The position numbers were made by a program, and so were the translations under genes. Positions 8,628 through 18,540 of a stretch of 64,000 bases of DNA are shown one piece after another; position 1 is the first letter of the stretch, and every line of letters begins with the position of its first letter. The notes under the pieces are model-generated. The model was not told the DNA's origin. It was given only the letters and a program-made list of their open reading frames with translations, and made no database searches. This stretch comes from Desulfovulcanus ferrireducens. GTDB taxonomy: Bacteria > Desulfobacterota > Desulfovibrionia > Desulfovibrionales > Desulfonatronovibrionaceae. The stretch covers positions 1 through 64,000 of the forward strand of contig NZ_JAGUQP010000013.1 of the NCBI RefSeq assembly GCF_018704065.1, in the 5' to 3' direction.

Positions 8628-9047
8628 TTAATCTTCTTTAAAAGGAATAATCTCGTATTTTATGTGATCCTTAAAATGTCTCTTAATAATACGAGATTTA
8701 CATTGTAAACACTGAAAAGAAACTAAGCCGGCAATATTGGCAGCTTTTAGGAGAAATTTTTTGGGTGTATCGGCTGTCCAGTCAGAAGTTTCAGCACCAC
8801 AATTGTCACAGACAACATTCTTTTCAACCGGGTATCTAAAATCCCAAAATTTTAAAAAGTTCTCCCAATCTTCTATTGGCTCCTCCATGACCTGGACAGT
8901 CTCATTTTCTTCAGAAGTACCCAAATGTTTGTCTATAATAGGATTAACTTCATCCTCAATGGCATGCCATAGTTTTGAAGATATGAAAACGCCAATCAAA
9001 ATACCTTTATGGTCATACAAACCTTGAATATCTTTATCTGAAAACAT
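8628..9047 (-). CDS. Small zinc-ribbon-like protein between parA and parB
   Basis: A 139-residue protein on the strand opposite to parA and parB. Two Cys pairs, CDNCG (about residue 79) and CLQC (about 113), suggest one zinc ribbon. The N-terminal 60 residues (MFSDKDIQGLYDHKGILIGVFISSKLW) look like a small domain that contacts a partner. GAGG lies about 6 bases upstream of the start. Its position inside the par locus suggests conservation of place rather than a shown role in segregation. Confidence 0.8.
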   Translation of the reverse strand: MFSDKDIQGLYDHKGILIGVFISSKLWHAIEDEVNPIIDKHLGTSEENETVQVMEEPIEDWENFLKFWDFRYPVEKNVVCDNCGAETSDWTADTPKKFLLKAANIAGLVSFQCLQCKSRIIKRHFKDHIKYEIIPFKED

Positions 9048-9120
9048 ATTTACCTCCTCATGATGTAAAATTTTACACGCAAAGATTTAATTAGAATAAC
9101 AAAAAAATCAAGGATTAATA

Positions 9121-9993
9121 ATGAAAATGAAACAACGAGGTTTAGGAAAGGGATTGGATGCACTCTTAAATCCAATGGATTTGAGTAAAGATAGCGCGGG
9201 AATTACACACTTGAAAATTGACCAAATAAAGCCCAATAAAAACCAACCACGTACTACATTTTCTGAAAAGTCACTCAATGAACTGGCTCAGTCTATAAAT
9301 GAACAGGGGTTGCTGCAGCCAATTCTTGTTCGGAAACTAGATGGTGAAAATTATGAAATAGTTGCTGGTGAAAGAAGGTGGCGGGCATGTCAACTGGCCA
9401 AGCTAGAAAGGGTGCCGGTTATTATAAAAAATCTTAGCAATGAAGAAGTTTTGGTTATTGCCTTAATCGAAAATATTCAACGCGAAGATTTAAATCCTAT
9501 AGATCAAGCTTTGGCCCTGAAAAAATTAAAAGATGATCTAAATATAAGTCAGGAAGAAATTGCAAAGAAGGTAGGAAAAAGTAGGGCTCAAATCGCAAAT
9601 CTTTTGCGACTGCTTCAATTACCTGAAGATGTACAACATCTGCTAAAAGAGAATAAATTAAGTGCAGGCCATGCAAGGGCTCTGCTCGCACTGGAATCTA
9701 AAGAAGAGATGATCGCGTTGGCGAATGAAATTATATCAAAAGGAATGAGCGTACGCGAAACAGAAAAAATTGTGCAGAACAAAAAAATAACCAGAAAAAC
9801 AAAAAGAAAAGTAACATTTGATAAGGAACTTGCTAATTTTCTGGCTCAACAATTTCAAAATAAAATCAGCCCAAAAATTAAGGTTAATCTGAAAGGAAAC
9901 AGGGAAAAAGGCACGATCTCTCTTAAATATAATTCTCAGAATGATCTGGAATTATTGTTAAATAAGCTAGGGATCTCAAGTGATGAAAGATAA
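9121..9993 (+). CDS. parB: Chromosome-partitioning protein ParB (Spo0J)
   Basis: A 290-residue parS-binding CTPase. The N-terminus KGLDALLNP is typical. The CTP-binding part shows GERRWRAC (about residue 80) and ENIQREDLNPIDQA. The helix-turn-helix region around 140-165 (EIAKKVGKSRAQIANLLRLL) binds parS. The C-terminus forms the dimer domain. A second in-frame ATG at 9127 is an alternative start, and no strong Shine-Dalgarno site decides between them. The end overlaps the next gene. Confidence 0.95.
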   Translation: MKMKQRGLGKGLDALLNPMDLSKDSAGITHLKIDQIKPNKNQPRTTFSEKSLNELAQSINEQGLLQPILVRKLDGENYEIVAGERRWRACQLAKLERVPVIIKNLSNEEVLVIALIENIQREDLNPIDQALALKKLKDDLNISQEEIAKKVGKSRAQIANLLRLLQLPEDVQHLLKENKLSAGHARALLALESKEEMIALANEIISKGMSVRETEKIVQNKKITRKTKRKVTFDKELANFLAQQFQNKISPKIKVNLKGNREKGTISLKYNSQNDLELLLNKLGISSDER

Positions 9994-10963
9994 ACTGATA
10001 TCGGACCTTAACAAAATTAATGGCCAAAATATTATAGTTATTGGCGATATCATGCTAGACCACTATCAGTGGGGGCATGTTGAACGAATTTCACCAGAGG
10101 CACCGGTTCCTGTTGTAAGTGTATATAAGGAAACATTTCATCTGGGTGGAGCAGGAAATGTAGCTCGAAATATAAAATCCTTGGGAGGAGAGCCTGTTCT
10201 CATTGCTCTTGTAGGCAAAGATCAATACGGAAAAAAAATTAAGGAGTTACTCGAAAAAGAAAATATAAATTACAATTTAATTGAATCGGACATTAGACCT
10301 ACGACTGTAAAAACCAGGGTCATGGCGCACAACCAACAGATTGTGCGGATTGACCAGGAACAATGTTTTAAAATGTCAGATGACGAAGTAGAAAGATTGG
10401 ATCATATATTAAAAAAAATAACCCCAAATGAGTATGTGCTTGTTTCGGACTATGGAAAAGGGCTGATTGGTAACGAGATATTTGAAAGACTTAAAAATTA
10501 TAAAGTTCTCCTTGATCCTAAAACCCAAAATTTTGATATATATAATGATATCTTTATAATGACACCCAATAAAAAGGAGACAGAGGAGGGAGCAAATCTA
10601 AGAATCAAGGGCACTGAAGATATTATTGAGGCAGGACAAAGATTACTTGCGGATAAAAAGCTCAAGAACTTGCTGGTGACTTTGGGACCTGATGGTATGG
10701 CATTATTTAAGACTAACGGTTCGATTTACCATATTCCGACATGTGCGCAAAATGTGTACGATGTTACAGGAGCAGGGGACACGGTTATTGCTGTACTTGC
10801 GTTATGCCTTTGCTGTGGAATTAACTTACTCAATGCTTGCTGCCTTGCCAACTATGCCGCAGGGATAGTTGTGGGGGAAGTTGGAACAGCAACAACAACG
10901 AAAAAAGAAATAATCGAGACAATCAAAAAGTTAGATGTACCTAAAATTACTCAGTGGACATAG
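9983..10963 (+). CDS. hldA: D-glycero-beta-D-manno-heptose-7-phosphate kinase
   Basis: A PfkB/ribokinase-family kinase of about 326 residues that makes heptose-1,7-bisphosphate for the LPS inner core. GDIMLDHYQWG at the N-terminus, LGGAGNVARN, and the C-terminal DVTGAGDTVI anion-hole/catalytic-base motif are diagnostic. Only the kinase half of E. coli HldE is present, so a separate nucleotidyltransferase is expected elsewhere. The start is ATG 9983 (AGGGA nine bases upstream); GTG 9980 is an alternative. It overlaps the end of parB by 11 bases. Confidence 0.92.
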   Translation: MKDKLISDLNKINGQNIIVIGDIMLDHYQWGHVERISPEAPVPVVSVYKETFHLGGAGNVARNIKSLGGEPVLIALVGKDQYGKKIKELLEKENINYNLIESDIRPTTVKTRVMAHNQQIVRIDQEQCFKMSDDEVERLDHILKKITPNEYVLVSDYGKGLIGNEIFERLKNYKVLLDPKTQNFDIYNDIFIMTPNKKETEEGANLRIKGTEDIIEAGQRLLADKKLKNLLVTLGPDGMALFKTNGSIYHIPTCAQNVYDVTGAGDTVIAVLALCLCCGINLLNACCLANYAAGIVVGEVGTATTTKKEIIETIKKLDVPKITQWT

Positions 10964-11498
10964 GGCACCTTGATGAACAACATCCATCAGTTAAAGAAAA
11001 ATAAGCATAAGCAAGTCTTGCTTCTTTTTGTTTTTTTTCCGGGGTTAATTTTGGCTCCGGTACATTTGAACAGAGCGCCCTTAGTTCATTCCAACTTGGT
11101 ATGGAATTAAAGCCTTGTTCAATTATTTTTTTATCATATGAGCGTACAAGTCGAGCATCTTTAGAATCTGTTACAATTATTAAAGGAATAGGGGGGTCAA
11201 ATAAACGGGCTGCAGAAACATATTGTCGGACATAAGAAGAAACTTCACCGGGGCAAAAAGCCAAGAGCAAAACAGGTTTTCCTTGATCTTTGATAATAAA
11301 ATCAAGAGTTATCGTGTATGGCTTTTGACCAATATCTAAATTAAGCTCAATTTTCGGAAAAATATTTTCCTTGGGATAGCCCTTTTCTTCGACCAAAATT
11401 TTAGCCAGGGCTTGACGAACGTCCTCGTACGTTGTGAGCTCAATTTTTTTTCCTGTAATATAATCGTAAATAGTCTGTTCTAAACTTACTTCGTGCAT
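10947..11498 (-). CDS. HsdR_N-like protein with a degenerate nuclease site
   Basis: A 183-residue protein resembling the stand-alone N-terminal domain of type I restriction R subunits (HsdR_N family). The core pattern TLDFIIKDQGKPVLLLAFCPGE matches the D-...-ExK region of PD-(D/E)XK folds, but the ExK is replaced by AFC, so cleavage seems unlikely. The C-terminus carries Cys-rich CCSSRC. It is the last gene of a minus-strand trio with feoA and a CxxCxxC membrane protein, and it overlaps the middle gene by 13 bases. Its 3' end overlaps the convergent hldA gene by 17 bases. No methylase or specificity gene is nearby. Confidence 0.75.
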   Translation of the reverse strand: MHEVSLEQTIYDYITGKKIELTTYEDVRQALAKILVEEKGYPKENIFPKIELNLDIGQKPYTITLDFIIKDQGKPVLLLAFCPGEVSSYVRQYVSAARLFDPPIPLIIVTDSKDARLVRSYDKKIIEQGFNSIPSWNELRALCSNVPEPKLTPEKKQKEARLAYAYFSLTDGCCSSRCPMSTE

Positions 11499-11674
11499 AG
11501 ATTATCTTTTTTAAGGTTGAGGTTACGATTTTTCGCTAAAAATTTACATCTGTTGCAACCAGAGCAGAGATTCACTGCCTTGGTGGAATAACGTAGTAGT
11601 TTACAAAAACTTAAAGCTAAATAAACCAGAGAAAAAAACAAAATTACCAAAAGTATTAAAAATTGTGTATCCAT
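11486..11674 (-). CDS. Small membrane protein with a CxxCxxC motif (FeoB-associated-like)
   Basis: A 62-residue protein with one transmembrane helix (about residues 4-25) followed by a cytoplasmic tail bearing NLCSGCNRCKF. The layout recalls the small Cys-rich membrane proteins associated with FeoB. Its ATG directly follows the TAG of the feoA-like gene. It may bind iron or an Fe-S cluster, but this rests on the motif and the neighbour only. Confidence 0.7.
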   Translation of the reverse strand: MDTQFLILLVILFFSLVYLALSFCKLLRYSTKAVNLCSGCNRCKFLAKNRNLNLKKDNLCTK

Positions 11675-11905
11675 CTAACTTATAGGACAGCAAAGAATTT
11701 TTTGTGCCAGTCCATGACCCAAAACTAAATCGGTTTCACGAACTTTTACTTTAAATGGTCCACAGCCACAATTATCTATCACCACTTCCGTGCCAGGGAT
11801 TAAACCAAGCGCGCATAATTTTGATCTGGCCGCACAGCCAGCATTTAAGGTAACTATTTTTACACGAGTTCCTGGTGGAAATTGGTCAATGGGTTTGGGA
11901 CTCAT
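11675..11905 (-). CDS. FeoA-domain protein
   Basis: A 76-residue protein with the SH3-like FeoA fold: PPGTRVKIVTLNAGCAARSK, LGLIPGTEV and KVRETDLVLGHGLAQKI. FeoA supports ferrous-iron import by FeoB. Here it carries extra cysteines (AGCA, KLCALG, NCGCG, CC near the end), possibly a metal site. I start at ATG 11905 because AGGAGG lies nine bases upstream; a longer ORF adds 13 residues without such a site. No feoB is in the window. Confidence 0.85.
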   Translation of the reverse strand: MSPKPIDQFPPGTRVKIVTLNAGCAARSKLCALGLIPGTEVVIDNCGCGPFKVKVRETDLVLGHGLAQKILCCPIS

Positions 11906-11987
11906 AAGTTTATTCCTCCTAACTTTAAAATTGTGTAAATACACTCATTGACCATGTCAAGCAATACATCTAATGGAAGGACAGAAC

Positions 11988-12290
11988 ATGAGCATAGATG
12001 AGTTTTTTGCTCATACAAAATTAAAAAAGCTGCTCAACCTACCAGAAAGTTTTCGCTCCAAAATTTTTGGGACGAATAAATTGACGACTGATGAAAAGTT
12101 TATTCTAGCCAATTTATATTACCTGGATTCGGTTGGTAACTTACTCGAATTTAAAACGCTGTTACCACCATTGACTGGATATTCTCAACAAAAATGCGAA
12201 CTTATTTTGACTGAGCTAAATAAAAAAAACTTTATATATATGAGGAAAAACCAGGTTAGTTTACGTATTAAACCTTTAACCTACGAATAA
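11988..12290 (+). CDS. Small hypothetical protein, winged-helix-like
   Basis: A 100-residue protein. ATG 11988 is chosen because GGAAGGA lies 6 bases before it; ATG 11973 lies upstream of that site. Helices ([29 protein letters not shown]) followed by short strands ([12 protein letters not shown]) suggest a winged-helix, DNA-binding-like fold, not confirmed. It lies four bases upstream of carB. Confidence 0.65.
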   Translation: MSIDEFFAHTKLKKLLNLPESFRSKIFGTNKLTTDEKFILANLYYLDSVGNLLEFKTLLPPLTGYSQQKCELILTELNKKNFIYMRKNQVSLRIKPLTYE

Positions 12291-12294
12291 AATT

Positions 12295-15200
12295 ATGCCT
12301 AAAAGAAAAGATATTAAAAAAATTATGGTCATTGGCTCGGGTCCAATTGTTATAGGTCAGGCCTGTGAATTTGATTATTCTGGAACACAGGCAGTTAAAG
12401 CACTTAAAGAAGAAGGATATGAGGTGGTTCTGGTTAATTCAAATCCAGCCACAATTATGACTGACCCGGAACTAGGCGACAAGACATACATTGAACCAAT
12501 TGAGCCTGAAACCGTTGCCAAAATTATTGCCCGTGAAAGACCAGATGCTCTCCTGCCAACCCTTGGAGGACAAACCGGGTTGAATACAGCCGTTGCTGTC
12601 TCAGAAAATGGAATACTCGAAAAATATGGTGTGGAGCTGATTGGTGCCTCTTTACCGGTTATCAAAAAGGCTGAAAGCAGAGAAGAATTTCGGGCGGCAA
12701 TGGAAAATATTGGTTTAAAGGTTCCCAAAAGCGGGATTGCCAGAAGCATGGACGAGGTAAAAAAATGGAGTAAAATTATACCATTTCCTATAATTGTTCG
12801 TCCCGCTTTTACCCTGGGAGGCACCGGAGGTGGTATCGCTTATAATCAAGAGGAACTAGAGGCTATCGCATCTCATGGTCTTGCAGCAAGCCTGAAACAC
12901 GAAGTCATGCTTGAAGAATCTGTTTTGGGGTGGAAAGAGTTTGAACTGGAAGTAATGCGGGACAAAAATGACAACTGCGTAATTATTTGTTCAATTGAAA
13001 ATATCGATCCCATGGGGGTACATACCGGAGACTCCATAACCGTAGCACCAGCGCAAACATTGACAGATGTAGAATACCAACGCATGCGCGATGCGGCAAT
13101 TGCTATTATGCGAGAAATCGGGGTGGAGACTGGCGGTTCTAATGTACAATTTGCTATCAACCCGGAAAATGGCGAAATGCTGGTTATCGAGATGAACCCC
13201 AGGGTTTCAAGATCATCAGCCCTGGCATCTAAAGCCACTGGATTCCCAATTGCCAAAATAGCTGCCAAATTGGCCGTAGGCTACACTTTGGATGAGATTC
13301 CAAATGACATTACCAAGGAGACAATGGCATCCTTTGAGCCAACTATAGACTATTGTGTCGTTAAAATTCCACGCTTTACATTTGAAAAATTTCCAGGCGC
13401 CGAAGACTATTTAACGACGGCCATGAAGAGCGTTGGTGAAACCATGGCTATTGGGCGAACCTTCAAAGAAGCGCTCCAGAAAGGGCTCAGGTCATTAGAA
13501 ATTGGCTACCCTGGCCTGGGAAAAAGCTATAATGCTGACCTGCCAAGCCTTGATGAAATCCGCGCAAAGCTGATAACTCCTAATTCCAGAAGAATTTTTT
13601 CTGTAAGACATGCACTTCTTCAAGGGATGAGCTGCTCTGAAATCAATGAACTAACCAACATTGATTTGTGGTTTTTGCGCCAAATTGAGGAAATTGTTAA
13701 GTTTGAAACAAAATTGAAAAATTTTAGTTTGCAAGAAAGTATAACTCCGGAAAACAAAAAACTCAGAGAAATTCTTACGGAGGCCAAACAACTGGGATTT
13801 TCTGACAAACAACTGGCTATTCTGTGGAAAAAAAGTGAATATGATATCAGAAGAATAAGAAAACAATTAAAAATTGAACCTGTTTATTATCTTGTTGACA
13901 CATGTGCAGCAGAGTTTGAAGCCTATACTCCATATTTTTATTCTACTTATGAGCAAGGTAAAGAGGTAGAAGTTGGAAAAGACAAGAAAGTCATGATACT
14001 AGGCGGCGGCCCGAATCGGATTGGACAAGGAATAGAATTTGACTACTGCTGCGTACACGCCTCTTTTGCACTTAGAGAAATGGGTATTAAATCAATAATG
14101 GTCAATTCAAACCCAGAGACTGTTAGCACTGATTATGATACTTCTGACAGATTGTATTTTGAACCTCTGACGTTTGAAGATGTTTTAAATATAATAGATT
14201 TTGAGAAGCCGGATGGTGTAATTGTCCAGTTTGGGGGACAAACACCGCTTAACCTGGCAGTGCCCCTGTTACGGGCCGGGGTAAAAATTTTAGGTACCTC
14301 GCCCGACAGCATTGACCGGGCTGAAGATCGAGAAAGGTTTCAGGCCTTGATCCAAAAGTTGAATTTGCTCCAGCCGCCTAACGGTACGGCCATGTCACAA
14401 AATCAGGCATTGGAAATAGCCAAAAAAATTGGGTACCCGGTAGTTGTTAGACCTTCCTATGTCCTTGGCGGACGAGCCATGGAGATTGTCTACGATGATG
14501 GTGATCTGAAAAGTTACTTTCAAGAAGCTGCTTATGTTTCACCTGAACACCCAATCTTGATTGATAAATTTCTGGAAAACGCCATTGAAATAGATGTAGA
14601 TGCATTAAGTGACGGTACAGAAACCTATGTAGCGGGGATTATGGAACATATAGAAGAGGCCGGCGTACATTCTGGTGACTCGGCTTGCGTCCTTCCAGCC
14701 CACTCAATAAGTTCTGAGCTTATTAAAGAAATTGAAAGACAAACCAAGGCCCTGGCCAAAGAACTGAAAGTTGTTGGGCTTATGAATATACAATTCGCCA
14801 TTAAAGATAATCAAATCTATATTTTGGAAGTGAATCCAAGGGCCTCCAGGACAGTACCTTTTGTGAGCAAAGCCACTGGCGTTCCACTGGCAAAACTTGC
14901 CACAAAAATTATGATGGGAAAGAAACTAAAAGAACTTGACCCATGGTCAATGCGCAAAGAAGGTTATTACTCGGTAAAAGAAGCTGTCATGCCCTTTAAC
15001 AGATTTCCAGGAGTAGATGTTTTACTTGGTCCGGAAATGCGTTCAACAGGCGAAGTCATGGGTATTGATGAAAATGTTGGCCTGGCCTACATGAAAAGCC
15101 AGTTGGGGGCAGGCCATTTTCTTCCAAGCAAAGGAACAGTTTTTATCTCGGTGAATGACAGAGATAAAAATGAAAGTGTGTTTGCGGCCAAAATTTTTAA

Positions 15201-15525
15201 TGAAATAGGATTTAAAATTATGGCAACCAGAGGGACGGCCAAATTCCTTGAAGAACATGATATTCCTGTTCAGGTTGTGAACAAGGTATATGAAGGACGA
15301 CCTAACGTCATTGACCATATTAAAAATGGAGAAATTGATCTTGTCATCAATACATCATCTGGCAAAAAAACTGTGCAGGATTCGTCATCATTAAGACAAG
15401 CAACACTTCTATATCAAATACCTTATACAACGACCATTGCAGGAGCCAAGGCTATTGCAATGGCCATAAAAGAAAAGTCTACCTGTGGCCTTGAAGTACA
15501 AAGTATCCAAGAATATTATACATAA
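12295..15525 (+). CDS. carB: Carbamoyl-phosphate synthase large subunit
   Basis: A 1076-residue enzyme that makes carbamoyl phosphate from glutamine-derived ammonia, bicarbonate and two ATP, for arginine and pyrimidines. Two homologous ATP-grasp halves are present: [20 protein letters not shown] at residue 12 and [16 protein letters not shown] near residue 566. [12 protein letters not shown] and [11 protein letters not shown] are the paired nucleotide loops, with [18 protein letters not shown] in half one and [12 protein letters not shown] in half two. The last 130 residues form the MGS-like regulatory domain. The length is normal. carA is not in the window. Confidence 0.97.
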   Translation: MPKRKDIKKIMVIGSGPIVIGQACEFDYSGTQAVKALKEEGYEVVLVNSNPATIMTDPELGDKTYIEPIEPETVAKIIARERPDALLPTLGGQTGLNTAVAVSENGILEKYGVELIGASLPVIKKAESREEFRAAMENIGLKVPKSGIARSMDEVKKWSKIIPFPIIVRPAFTLGGTGGGIAYNQEELEAIASHGLAASLKHEVMLEESVLGWKEFELEVMRDKNDNCVIICSIENIDPMGVHTGDSITVAPAQTLTDVEYQRMRDAAIAIMREIGVETGGSNVQFAINPENGEMLVIEMNPRVSRSSALASKATGFPIAKIAAKLAVGYTLDEIPNDITKETMASFEPTIDYCVVKIPRFTFEKFPGAEDYLTTAMKSVGETMAIGRTFKEALQKGLRSLEIGYPGLGKSYNADLPSLDEIRAKLITPNSRRIFSVRHALLQGMSCSEINELTNIDLWFLRQIEEIVKFETKLKNFSLQESITPENKKLREILTEAKQLGFSDKQLAILWKKSEYDIRRIRKQLKIEPVYYLVDTCAAEFEAYTPYFYSTYEQGKEVEVGKDKKVMILGGGPNRIGQGIEFDYCCVHASFALREMGIKSIMVNSNPETVSTDYDTSDRLYFEPLTFEDVLNIIDFEKPDGVIVQFGGQTPLNLAVPLLRAGVKILGTSPDSIDRAEDRERFQALIQKLNLLQPPNGTAMSQNQALEIAKKIGYPVVVRPSYVLGGRAMEIVYDDGDLKSYFQEAAYVSPEHPILIDKFLENAIEIDVDALSDGTETYVAGIMEHIEEAGVHSGDSACVLPAHSISSELIKEIERQTKALAKELKVVGLMNIQFAIKDNQIYILEVNPRASRTVPFVSKATGVPLAKLATKIMMGKKLKELDPWSMRKEGYYSVKEAVMPFNRFPGVDVLLGPEMRSTGEVMGIDENVGLAYMKSQLGAGHFLPSKGTVFISVNDRDKNESVFAAKIFNEIGFKIMATRGTAKFLEEHDIPVQVVNKVYEGRPNVIDHIKNGEIDLVINTSSGKKTVQDSSSLRQATLLYQIPYTTTIAGAKAIAMAIKEKSTCGLEVQSIQEYYT

Positions 15526-15667
15526 AAAGATTAAGGTAGTCTGTAAAAATGAATTTAAATTATCAAAAGATTAATTCCTGCCATCCCGCACCTGGCAAAC
15601 TTGCACGTTGTCTTACATGCGGTGCTAGTTAGTGCCAGGCTCAGCAGGAAATGTTAACTCTATTTTT
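15526..15667. repeat. Nested inverted repeat downstream of carB
   Basis: Between carB and element A4 lies a folded stretch at 15575-15650: TTCCTG with CAGGAA outside, and CCTGGCA (15591-15597) with TGCCAGG (15633-15639) inside. No T run follows, so it is not a classic terminator, although it sits where one would be expected. Confidence 0.5.
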
Positions 15668-15767
15668 GAGTCTGTGACCAAAACCCCATGTTGACAACCA
15701 GATTATAAATCAGGATTGAAAAAATTATAAAAAATTGTCCTCTTAAGTAAGGTTTGGCCACAGACTC
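15668..15767 (+). repeat. Family A element (A4), short 100-bp deletion form, type I ends
   Basis: Ends are perfect inverted 9-mers, GAGTCTGTG (15668-15676) and CACAGACTC (15759-15767). The right half matches the right half of A2 (ATCAGGATTGAAAAAATTAT and the AAGGTTTGG run). The core is missing, as in an internally deleted MITE. No target duplication is clear. Confidence 0.8.
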
Positions 15768-15873
15768 TTTAAGATTGATACTTCCAACTAACATTTTTAA
15801 GTCTGTAATATTGTATTTGTTTTATAATTATTAACCAAAAATAGAAAAAACTAACCAAAAAAACTAAAGTACA
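15768..15873. other. Leader region of purF
   Basis: About 105 A+T-rich bases; no clear promoter or purine riboswitch was recognised. Confidence 0.3.
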
Positions 15874-17271
15874 ATGAACCCTACTAACACAAAAAAGGAA
15901 TATTGTGGACTATTTGGTATTTATGGGCACCCTGAAGCAGCACGTATGGCCTATTTTGGCCTATATGCATTGCAACACAGGGGTCAAGAAAGTGCAGGCA
16001 TAGTTACCTGGGATGGAAAAAAATTAAGAGAGCAAAGAGGAATGGGACTGGTGGCAGATGTCTTTACGGAAAGACATCTTAGTCATCAATTAAAAGGTGA
16101 TATAGCCATTGGACACATTCGCTATTCCACAACCGGAGCATCACTCATCCGCAATGCACAGCCATTTATGGTCAAATTTAAAGACATGGCCATGGCAATT
16201 GGACACAATGGTAATCTAGTCAACACTTTTGAGCTACGTCAGGAACTGGAAGAAAAAGGTTCCATTTTCCAAACCACAATGGATAGCGAAATCATTATGC
16301 ACCTGCTGGCAAAAAACTTGAATAGCTCATGTGTTGAAGAGGCTTTAATCAAAACAATGACGAAAATAAAAGGGGCTTACAGTCTAATTCTGCTTATCAA
16401 TAATAAAATGATTGCCATGCGCGATCCATTTGGATTCAGACCTTTATCCCTTGGGAGAGTTGGTGCTGCTTATGTCATTGCTTCTGAAACTTGTGCATTT
16501 GATCTTTTGGAAGCTGAGTTTTTACGCTCTATTAGACCTGGAGAAATGGTCATTATTGAAGATGGAAAACTTAGAAGTATCCAGTTTGCCGAACCCAAAA
16601 AGCAGCAGTCCTGCATTTTTGAACTTATCTATTTTGCTCGGCCTGATTCTATAGTTTTTGATGAAGAGGTTTATTCAGCAAGAAAAAGAATGGGCGGTAT
16701 CCTGGCTGAAGAAGCCCCTATAGATGCAGACTTTGTTATGCCTTTTCCTGACTCCGGAGTCTATGCAGCCTTGGGTTATGCTCAAAAGTCAGGGCTACCT
16801 TTTGAAGTTGCAATGATAAGAAATCACTATATTGGCCGAACTTTTATTCAGCCATCACAGGATATGCGAGATTTTGGAGTTCGCGTTAAGTTAAATCCCG
16901 TCGCTAGTATGATCAAAAATAAAAAGATTATTATCGTTGAAGACTCCATTGTCCGAGGGACAACAATCCGGACCAGGGTTAAGAAACTGCGAGAACTAGG
17001 TGCCAGAGAAATTCATATGCGCGTCAGTTGCCCCCCAATCAAATTCCCCTGCTACTATGGCATTGATTTCTCTTCAAAAGGAGAGCTTATTGCAAGTAAT
17101 CATAGTGTTGATGACATTGCCAGATTCATCGGCCTGGATTCACTGCACTATTTAAGTATTGAAGGTCTTAAGTCTGCAGTAAAGAATGCGCAAAATTATT
17201 GCCTGGCCTGTTTTAATGGTGACTATCCTATTCTGCCGGGAGCACATTACGGAAAAATGTGTTTGGAATAA
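15874..17271 (+). CDS. purF: Amidophosphoribosyltransferase (PurF)
   Basis: A 465-residue enzyme that makes phosphoribosylamine from PRPP and glutamine, the first step of purine synthesis. A short propeptide precedes the catalytic Cys11 (YCGLFGIYG), followed by LQHRGQESAG. The PRPP-binding loop is EDSIVRGTT. Cysteines in SCIFELIYF, the CPPIKFPC region and NYCLACF fit the [4Fe-4S] (B. subtilis-type) class, which is oxygen-sensitive. The start at ATG 15874 leaves the expected propeptide length. Confidence 0.96.
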   Translation: MNPTNTKKEYCGLFGIYGHPEAARMAYFGLYALQHRGQESAGIVTWDGKKLREQRGMGLVADVFTERHLSHQLKGDIAIGHIRYSTTGASLIRNAQPFMVKFKDMAMAIGHNGNLVNTFELRQELEEKGSIFQTTMDSEIIMHLLAKNLNSSCVEEALIKTMTKIKGAYSLILLINNKMIAMRDPFGFRPLSLGRVGAAYVIASETCAFDLLEAEFLRSIRPGEMVIIEDGKLRSIQFAEPKKQQSCIFELIYFARPDSIVFDEEVYSARKRMGGILAEEAPIDADFVMPFPDSGVYAALGYAQKSGLPFEVAMIRNHYIGRTFIQPSQDMRDFGVRVKLNPVASMIKNKKIIIVEDSIVRGTTIRTRVKKLRELGAREIHMRVSCPPIKFPCYYGIDFSSKGELIASNHSVDDIARFIGLDSLHYLSIEGLKSAVKNAQNYCLACFNGDYPILPGAHYGKMCLE

Positions 17272-17295
17272 AAAAAAATATTAAAATGTCTTTTT

Positions 17296-17348
17296 AGCCG
17301 TAGACTCACGCATAATTTAATATCCATAAATTATGCTGGATATTAAAT
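17296..17348. repeat. Family C fragment and an 11-bp inverted repeat
   Basis: TTTTTAGCCGTAGACTCACGCA (17292-17312) resembles the family C terminus. Just after it, ATTTAATATCC (17315-17325) and GGATATTAAAT (17338-17348) can form an 11-bp stem with a 12-base loop between purF and kdsD. Confidence 0.55.
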
Positions 17349-17452
17349 CACAGACCTTAGGCCAGGAAGATGAAGTTTTTGTGTGACAATAAAAACATTC
17401 AGTAATAACATATCCATTATATCTACTATCCTTTTTAAATATAAGCTTACTT

Positions 17453-18445
17453 ATGTATATTCAGAAATCATCAGATAAAGATTGGATAAAAATTGCCAAA
17501 CAAGTCCTGGATATTGAGATCCAAGGACTAATAAAGGTCAAAGATGATCTGAACAATTCCTTTACTCAGGCAATTGAACTTTTAGGAAGGTGCCAGGGAA
17601 GAATTGTAGTAACCGGAATTGGCAAATCCGGATTGGTTGGCAAAAAAATCGCCGCTACTTTAAGTAGCACAGGCTCTCCTTCCTTCTTTCTTCACCCTGT
17701 GGAAGGGGCACACGGAGATATAGGCATGATCAGGCCTGAAGATGTTGTTTTGGCTATATCAAACAGTGGTGAAACAGATGAATTAAACTCTATCCTGCCA
17801 AGTTTAAAATCTTTAGGTGTAAAAATTATAGGTTTGACTTCCAATTTAAAATCAACAATGGCTATGCTTTGTGATTTAGTCATCAAGGTTCAGGTACCCA
17901 AAGAAGCATGTCCTCTTGGCCTTGCACCAACAGCAAGCACAACAGCAACTCTCGCCATTGGTGATGCTATTGCTGTCTGCCTGATCAAATTAAAATCATT
18001 TGGGAAACAAGATTTTAAAAAATACCATCCTGGCGGATTTTTAGGCCAGAGACTTGCTAAAAAAGTCCAAGAAATCATGCATTCAAAAAATCTTCCCCTG
18101 ACACAAACAGACACTTCGCTTAAACAGGGGCTGCACGTTCTTAACAAGGGAGGACTAGGTGTAGTATTAATTGTGGACAAAGAAAACAAACTCAAAGGAA
18201 TAATCACAGATGGAGATGTGCGACGCATTGTATGCCAGGGAAATATGAATTTAAACAATTCTATCAATAATTACATGGTAAAAAATCCATATACAGCAGA
18301 CCCTAATCAATCAGCGGCATCGGTACTTGATACTATGGAAGAAAAACAAATTACTGTTATTCCAATTGTTGATGCGCATAAAAGAATATTAGGAATTGTT
18401 CATCTTCACGACTTGCTCGGTAAAGGAAAATTTAAATTCTCTTAG
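17453..18445 (+). CDS. kdsD: D-arabinose 5-phosphate isomerase (KpsF/GutQ/KdsD family)
   Basis: A 330-residue enzyme that interconverts ribulose-5-phosphate and arabinose-5-phosphate, the precursor of Kdo in LPS. The SIS domain shows GIGKSGLVGKKIAATL, PVEGAHGDIG and SNSGETDEL, with ACPLGLAPTASTT typical of the family. Two CBS domains fill residues 205-325. It acts in the cytoplasm. Together with hldA and the epimerase it points to an LPS-bearing cell. Confidence 0.95.
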   Translation: MYIQKSSDKDWIKIAKQVLDIEIQGLIKVKDDLNNSFTQAIELLGRCQGRIVVTGIGKSGLVGKKIAATLSSTGSPSFFLHPVEGAHGDIGMIRPEDVVLAISNSGETDELNSILPSLKSLGVKIIGLTSNLKSTMAMLCDLVIKVQVPKEACPLGLAPTASTTATLAIGDAIAVCLIKLKSFGKQDFKKYHPGGFLGQRLAKKVQEIMHSKNLPLTQTDTSLKQGLHVLNKGGLGVVLIVDKENKLKGIITDGDVRRIVCQGNMNLNNSINNYMVKNPYTADPNQSAASVLDTMEEKQITVIPIVDAHKRILGIVHLHDLLGKGKFKFS

Positions 18446-18540
18446 TTAGTTCACTTGAATTTAGTTACACCAAAAGTGGTACTGAAATTATTGTTTGCTA
18501 TAAAAAATCGTAAACAATCCGTATTCAAATTACAAATTAA

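Noticed and set aside
12375-13268. Minus-strand ORFs of 131-149 residues inside carB
   Set aside because: They are shadows of the carB reading frame with no family pattern.
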